The notes beneath the pieces were generated by a model. It worked only from the letters and a program-made list of their open reading frames with translations. It did not search any database and was not told the origin of the DNA. Source: Candidatus Saccharimonadota bacterium (GTDB taxonomy: Bacteria > Patescibacteriota > Saccharimonadia > Saccharimonadales > Saccharimonadaceae). From it: a DNA stretch of 15,019 bases. Positions 13,451-15,019 of this stretch are shown here, piece after piece (the first letter of the stretch is position 1; each line of letters begins with the position of its first letter). The position numbers were made by a program, and so were the translations under genes. The stretch lies in contig JACQGD010000084.1 in the NCBI GenBank assembly GCA_016199685.1, positions 1 through 15,019 of the forward strand, written 5' to 3'.

Positions 13451-13490
13451 CGTGTAGGGCTGGGTACGTTCCTGTACCTAGCCCTACACG
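13451..13490 (+). terminator. Long GC-rich hairpin after the small peptide gene
   Basis: GTGTAGGGCTGGGTAC (13452-13467) pairs with GTACCTAGCCCTACAC (13474-13489) with only one G-U pair, and a C-G pair at 13451/13490 extends it to 17 pairs around a 6-base loop. It starts 18 bases after the stop codon. No T-run follows, so it may act as a terminator of the actinobacterial type or as a 3' stabiliser. Confidence 0.65.
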
Positions 13491-13620
13491 GGGTGGCTAT
13501 ATATTTAGTTAAATAGATCCGCACATTTCACAGCTTTATGTCATATCAAGCTGTTTTGAATTTGATGATTTTACGAGAATAGGGAAGTAGTGTTCTCTAA
13601 CAAATACTACTCCCTAGCGG

Positions 13621-13626
13621 TATACT
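13621..13626 (+). promoter_or_regulatory. -10 box just before the CHAP gene
   Basis: TATACT ends 9 bases before the ATG at 13636. There is no Shine-Dalgarno and no clear -35 box. It suggests a leaderless or nearly leaderless transcript. Confidence 0.42.
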
Positions 13627-13635
13627 ATCTAAAGT

Positions 13636-14253
13636 ATGAAGTTCATAAAACAAAGAAATAAACTCCCATTAGTACTCATATGTCTAGTATCTGTCAGTAT
13701 CCTGGCGCTAATCAGCCTGACATTTTTCGGCAGTCGCTTTAATCCAATTCCGCAAATTGTCAGTTCAACAGTTGCAGTAGAAGAGTCTCAACCGTTTCCG
13801 GACGTAAATACAAGCGAGCTTACTCCAGTGCAAGGCAAGATAATTGCACTACTCAAGCAAGAATACGCAACTCAGCCCGATGGTACGAAATATTCTGAGG
13901 GAATCAAAGAAGCTTGGTGTGCCGATTTCGTCAGTTGGATTTTTAAGGAAGCGGGGCAGCCACTATCAAATCAAAACTCTGGTTCATGGCGAATTCCAGG
14001 TACATATACGCTTCGTGAATACTATGAAACAAGTGGCAAATTCAAATCTGCAGATTCCGGATATACTCCAAAAGTAGGCGACATCATGCTGTACGACAAC
14101 CCAAGTCCATTCGGCCAGCATACAAATATGGTGATAAAAAATGAAAGTGGCGTCATTACGACCATTGGTGGAAATGAGCCCGGAGGGATTCGCATTTACA
14201 AACATACGCAGCCGGACGAGGCAGGCTTTATCGGCTATGGTGTTTTGAGTTAG
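13636..14253 (+). CDS. Membrane-anchored CHAP-domain peptidoglycan hydrolase
   Basis: This 205-residue protein has an N-terminal membrane segment (about 10-31), a short linker and a CHAP domain (about 65-203). The catalytic cysteine is C95 (AWCADFVSWIF), the histidine H162 (GQHTNMV), and the polar third residue is N180 or E181 (GGNEPGG). CHAP enzymes are amidases or endopeptidases that cut peptidoglycan peptides. In an epibiotic CPR bacterium it could serve its own wall turnover or act on a host cell. The single-anchor design favours surface action. It stands alone with its own promoter and no ribosome site. Confidence 0.92.
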   Translation: MKFIKQRNKLPLVLICLVSVSILALISLTFFGSRFNPIPQIVSSTVAVEESQPFPDVNTSELTPVQGKIIALLKQEYATQPDGTKYSEGIKEAWCADFVSWIFKEAGQPLSNQNSGSWRIPGTYTLREYYETSGKFKSADSGYTPKVGDIMLYDNPSPFGQHTNMVIKNESGVITTIGGNEPGGIRIYKHTQPDEAGFIGYGVLS

Positions 14254-14258
14254 CAGCT

Positions 14259-14290
14259 TGACTATAATAATAAATATACTATAATAGTAT
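14259..14290 (+). promoter_or_regulatory. Promoter-like region with palindrome before the last gene
   Basis: TTGACT (14259-14264) precedes TATAAT (14280-14285) by 15 bases, slightly shorter than ideal. The -10 lies in a perfect inverted repeat ATACTAT-A-ATAGTAT (14276-14290), which might be an operator or simply AT-rich symmetry. A leader of about 40 bases would follow. Confidence 0.45.
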
Positions 14291-14330
14291 TACGTATTGA
14301 CGTGCTCATTCCAACAGAGAGAAGTGTAGT

Positions 14331-14696
14331 ATGCATCATATAGTGAAAGCTGCCTGTATCAGACTACGTTGCCGGGCGACACTAGCAAAAAGTAGCGTCG
14401 CCCTTGCTGGCAACACCCATCCCGTGAAGTTCGGAGAGACTGTTACAGTGTACCAGCCCTGGTATCTAGGAGGTACCAAGAAGGCTCGTGCACTTAGGCT
14501 GCACCCACTCCGCGGTGAGATGCGCATACTGACATGCTTCTTACTGAAAGACGGAAGCGTAGTCGGAAGTGCGTTTGTAATGGACGGTGCTGGCGCCATA
14601 CGCCCGCACACAGTTCAACGACGAGTACGCTGGTATTCGAAATGGGATCATGTGCGCGATGCGTATGTGGCGGTGCTCAAAGCAGAACCGCACTAA
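14331..14696 (+). CDS. Hypothetical basic 121-residue protein
   Basis: This is a soluble, basic protein (pI clearly high from its many Arg, Lys and His) without a signal peptide or membrane segment. A Trp/Tyr-rich middle (YQPWYLGG at 41-48) and a C-terminal part (RRVRWYSKWDHVRDAYVAVL at 97-116) stand out. I do not recognise a family. GAGAAG 6 bases before ATG is a weak ribosome site. It is GC-richer than the CHAP gene before it, and a clean terminator follows 13 bases after the stop, which supports a real gene. It could be nucleic-acid binding, but nothing specific shows this. Confidence 0.52.
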   Translation: MHHIVKAACIRLRCRATLAKSSVALAGNTHPVKFGETVTVYQPWYLGGTKKARALRLHPLRGEMRILTCFLLKDGSVVGSAFVMDGAGAIRPHTVQRRVRWYSKWDHVRDAYVAVLKAEPH

Positions 14697-14709
14697 ACGT
14701 CATTCGTTA

Positions 14710-14745
14710 CCCCCGCTGCCAGCCAGGCAGTGGGGGCATTAATTT
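14710..14745 (+). terminator. Intrinsic terminator of the 121-residue gene
   Basis: CCCCCGCTGCC (14710-14720) pairs with GGCAGTGGGGG (14726-14736), one G-U pair, loop AGCCA. It is followed by CATTAATTTT. It begins 13 bases after the stop codon. Confidence 0.78.
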
Positions 14746-14823
14746 TGACGACATATCAACATCCAGTCACTCATTCGCGAGCTTGAGGATATCGTCTGAG
14801 CCTTCTGACTGTCAAACTACAGC

Positions 14824-14862
14824 CCCTCATCCGCACCAGCGAGTGAGGGTCGTTTTCTTTTT
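14824..14862 (+). terminator. Second intrinsic terminator
   Basis: CCCTCAT (14824-14830) pairs with GTGAGGG (14843-14849), followed by TCGTTTTCTTTTT. No gene lies between it and the first terminator (14746-14823), so it may end a short transcript or back up the first one. The rest of 14863-15019 shows nothing I can support except a short inverted repeat ACAAGC/GCTTGT at 14920-14934. Confidence 0.6.
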
Positions 14863-15019
14863 AAAATACACTAGGTATATGAGCGAGGAGGAGAAACAAT
14901 AACTAAAACCCCTGGAAGCACAAGCCAAGCTTGTTGACCGCGTTTACTGAGCATAGTATTTGGTAATTTCTTTGGCCTATCTAGCCATATCAAACTAATA
15001 TATTTAGTTTCTGATTTAG

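Noticed and set aside
14534..14902. 122-residue plus-strand frame at the right end
   Set aside because: It runs through two clear terminators, is out of frame with the 121-residue gene and has no ribosome site.
1..15019. Insertion sequence, CRISPR array, integrase attachment site or replication origin
   Set aside because: No transposase or integrase domain, no regularly spaced repeats, and no repeated DnaA-box cluster was seen on either strand.

Overview
This window looks like part of the small genome of a Patescibacteria/CPR bacterium, most likely Candidatus Saccharibacteria (TM7). That assignment is an inference. It rests on the compact type IV secretion cassette (VirB2-like pilin, VirB6-like, PrgI, split VirB4, M23 peptidase, VirD4-like ATPase) typical of that group, on short intergenic gaps, and on many small lone genes. 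UGA acts as an ordinary stop (for example at the end of the VirB6-like gene), which argues against the UGA-recoding CPR lineages.

Region 1 (1-6594, minus strand) is one tightly packed operon for a type IV secretion/conjugation-like apparatus. Transcription runs from a clear promoter at 6651-6623 through the pilin-like protein, a polytopic VirB6-like channel protein with a second pilin-like domain at its N-terminus, PrgI, a 204-residue TraC/VirB4-N-like protein, the VirB4 motor, a membrane-anchored LytM/M23 peptidase, and a VirD4-like ATPase that runs off the left edge. Most junctions are stop/start overlaps.

Region 2 (6707-9749, plus strand) is a divergent, copper-type operon. A promoter whose -10 lies in a CsoR-type operator drives a DUF4396 membrane protein with His-rich tails, CsoR with the exact Cys36-His61-Cys65 copper triad, a DUF305 protein, a His-rich YHS-domain protein, a small secreted His/Cys protein, a double-DUF305 protein whose second domain is cut short, and a membrane ORF without a normal start codon. 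No copper-exporting P-type ATPase or CopZ-type chaperone is visible here.

Region 3 (9750-12940) holds small regulatory and housekeeping genes. These are an XRE regulator overlapping tail-to-tail with a small unknown gene, a possible non-coding transcript ending in a strong terminator, a divergent HxlR regulator/quinone oxidoreductase pair around a perfect 12-bp inverted repeat, a decayed RdgB/HAM1 pyrophosphatase fragment, and a 2H phosphoesterase (RNA ligase/cyclic phosphodiesterase fold).

Region 4 (12941-15019) contains a GC-richer, four-cysteine secreted peptide gene flanked by strong hairpins, a membrane-anchored CHAP peptidoglycan hydrolase, an unrecognised GC-richer 121-residue protein, and two terminators. 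Several genes here and in region 3 have a -10 box only 7-10 bases before ATG and no Shine-Dalgarno, which suggests leaderless mRNAs. I see no tRNA, rRNA, insertion sequence, CRISPR array or origin.
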